DNA of 6,284 nucleotides. Source: an uncultured Elusimicrobiales bacterium (GTDB lineage Bacteria > Elusimicrobiota > Elusimicrobia > Elusimicrobiales > Elusimicrobiaceae). This document shows positions 5,218 through 6,284 of this stretch, piece after piece. Made by a program: the position numbers and the translations under genes. The stretch covers positions 1 through 6,284 of the forward strand of contig CALUQA010000086.1 of NCBI GenBank assembly GCA_944322775.1, read 5' to 3'. Under the pieces are notes generated by a model. It had not been told where the DNA came from. It did not search any database and was given only the letters and a program-made list of their open reading frames with translations. Each line of letters begins with the position of its first letter. Position 1 is the stretch's first letter.

Positions 5218-6284
5218 ATGGCTAAAAATAAATATTCTGCAACCGTTTTATTGCCTAAAACGGATTTTCCTATGCGTGCCGGTTTGGCGCAAAAAGAACC
5301 CAAAATCTTGGATTTTTGGAAAGAAATTAACCTCTATCAAGCTATTTTGAAGAAAAACGAACAGGGCAAACATTTTGTTTTGCACGACGGGCCTCCGTAT
5401 GCCAACGGCAAAATTCACATTGGCCACGCGCTGGATAAAACCATTAAGGATATTATTTTAAAAAGCCGCGCCCTGATGGGCTTTTATACGCCTTATGTGC
5501 CGGGGTGGGACTGCCATGGCCTGCCCATTGAACAGGCGCTGATGAAGGAATTGAAAATAGACAAAAAACACGTCACCGACGTGCCTGCCTTCCGCAAAAA
5601 AGCCCGTGCTTTTGCCGCCAAATTTATTGACTTGCAGCGCCAGGGTTTTAAACGCCTGGGCGTGCAGGGCGAATGGAACAACCCGTATCTGACGATGTCG
5701 GAACGCTACGAAGGCATTACCATCGGCGTATTTTTGGATTTGATTGAAAAAGGCTACGTCTATAAAGGCCAGAAAACCATTACCTGGTGCTCCCACTGCG
5801 AAACGGCCCTGGCCGATGCCGAAACGGAATATAAAGACATTGCCTCTTCTTCCATTTACCTGCGCTTTAAACTGGTAAACCCGACGGCGGAAGTGTTTGG
5901 CAATTTGGACTTTTCCAAACCCGTTTCTTTGGGCGTGTGGACGACCACCCCTTGGACCATTCCTTCCAACATGGCCGCCGCCGTCAATAAAGACGAAGAT
6001 TATGCCGTCTTGCAGGACGAAAACACGCAGGAATACTACGTGGTGGCCGACAAGCTGGCAGACGAATTTTTGAAAAACACCGGCCTTAAAGCCAAAAAAG
6101 TTTCCGCCGTGCGCGGCGAAAACTTGGTGGGCCTGAAATATTATCACCCGCTTACGCAAAAACAAAACCCCGTTATTTGGACGGACTTTGTGACCATGGA
6201 CGCCGGTGTGGGTATTGTGCACCTCGCCCCAGGCCGCGGTGAGGACGACTTCCTCACCTGCAAACGATGGGGGCTTGAAACCTT
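5218..6284 (+). CDS. ileS: Isoleucyl-tRNA synthetase, N-terminal part (3' end outside window)
   Basis: This cytosolic class I aminoacyl-tRNA synthetase charges tRNA-Ile with isoleucine and edits off valine. About 355 residues of a protein usually over 900 long are visible. The N-terminus (LLPKTDFPMRAGLAQKEPKI) is typical of bacterial IleRS. PPYANGKIHIGH at 59-70 carries the HIGH ATP-binding motif. GWDCHGLPIE follows at 96-105, and WCSHCETALADAE begins at 190, with Cys191 and Cys194. The CP1 editing domain shows WTTTPWTIPSN at 241-251 and GVGIVHLAPGRGEDD at 330-344. His335 and Asp344 align with the editing residues H333 and D342 of E. coli. Position 340 is Arg where GHG is usual. The KMSKS loop and C-terminal zinc site lie beyond the edge. 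The gene diverges from deoA across 153 bp and starts with ATG two codons after an in-frame TGA. Confidence 0.98.
   Translation, partial: MAKNKYSATVLLPKTDFPMRAGLAQKEPKILDFWKEINLYQAILKKNEQGKHFVLHDGPPYANGKIHIGHALDKTIKDIILKSRALMGFYTPYVPGWDCHGLPIEQALMKELKIDKKHVTDVPAFRKKARAFAAKFIDLQRQGFKRLGVQGEWNNPYLTMSERYEGITIGVFLDLIEKGYVYKGQKTITWCSHCETALADAETEYKDIASSSIYLRFKLVNPTAEVFGNLDFSKPVSLGVWTTTPWTIPSNMAAAVNKDEDYAVLQDENTQEYYVVADKLADEFLKNTGLKAKKVSAVRGENLVGLKYYHPLTQKQNPVIWTDFVTMDAGVGIVHLAPGRGEDDFLTCKRWGLET

Noticed and set aside
5458..6222. A 254-codon open frame on the - strand opposite ileS
   Set aside because: Its composition (rich in Phe, Gly, His, Val and Arg) is that of a mirror frame of a GC-biased gene. 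It has no recognisable domain, and ileS on the other strand is unambiguous.

Overview
This window of roughly 50% GC comes from a bacterium with ordinary Shine-Dalgarno-led genes and the standard genetic code. An AsmA-like protein and a lipobox-bearing protein point to a two-membrane (Gram-negative-type) envelope. The style of the proteins resembles gut Elusimicrobiota, but that is an impression from sequence alone. No mobile element, CRISPR array, tRNA or rRNA is visible, and coding density is high.

Layout, left to right: (1) The 3' part of a + strand gene for an AsmA-like envelope protein, whose Ala/Pro-rich tail carries four 16-residue tandem repeats. (2) A strong hairpin with A and T tracts on both sides, which can terminate transcription from both directions between two converging genes. 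(3) A complete - strand gene for a POT/PTR-family proton-coupled peptide transporter, with its own Shine-Dalgarno site and probably its own promoter. (4) A - strand terminator closing the next unit. (5) A - strand two-gene operon: a pyrimidine/thymidine phosphorylase (deoA type), then a metallo-beta-lactamase-fold hydrolase predicted to be a lipoprotein. The Shine-Dalgarno of the second gene is built from the stop codon of the first. (6) A 153-bp divergent intergenic region holding candidate promoters for deoA (leftward) and ileS (rightward). (7) The 5' part of ileS (isoleucyl-tRNA synthetase) on the + strand, running off the right edge.

The genes do not form one pathway. The peptide transporter brings in di- and tripeptides, DeoA recovers bases and sugar phosphates from pyrimidine nucleosides, and IleRS is a core translation enzyme. 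The metallohydrolase has no assignable substrate, but tight coupling to deoA suggests co-expression. I see no convincing undescribed system. The points most worth a second look are the repeat tail of the AsmA-like protein, the deoA-hydrolase coupling with a predicted exported product, the 5'-end hairpin in the deoA leader, and an Arg in place of the usual His in the IleRS editing-site GHG motif.
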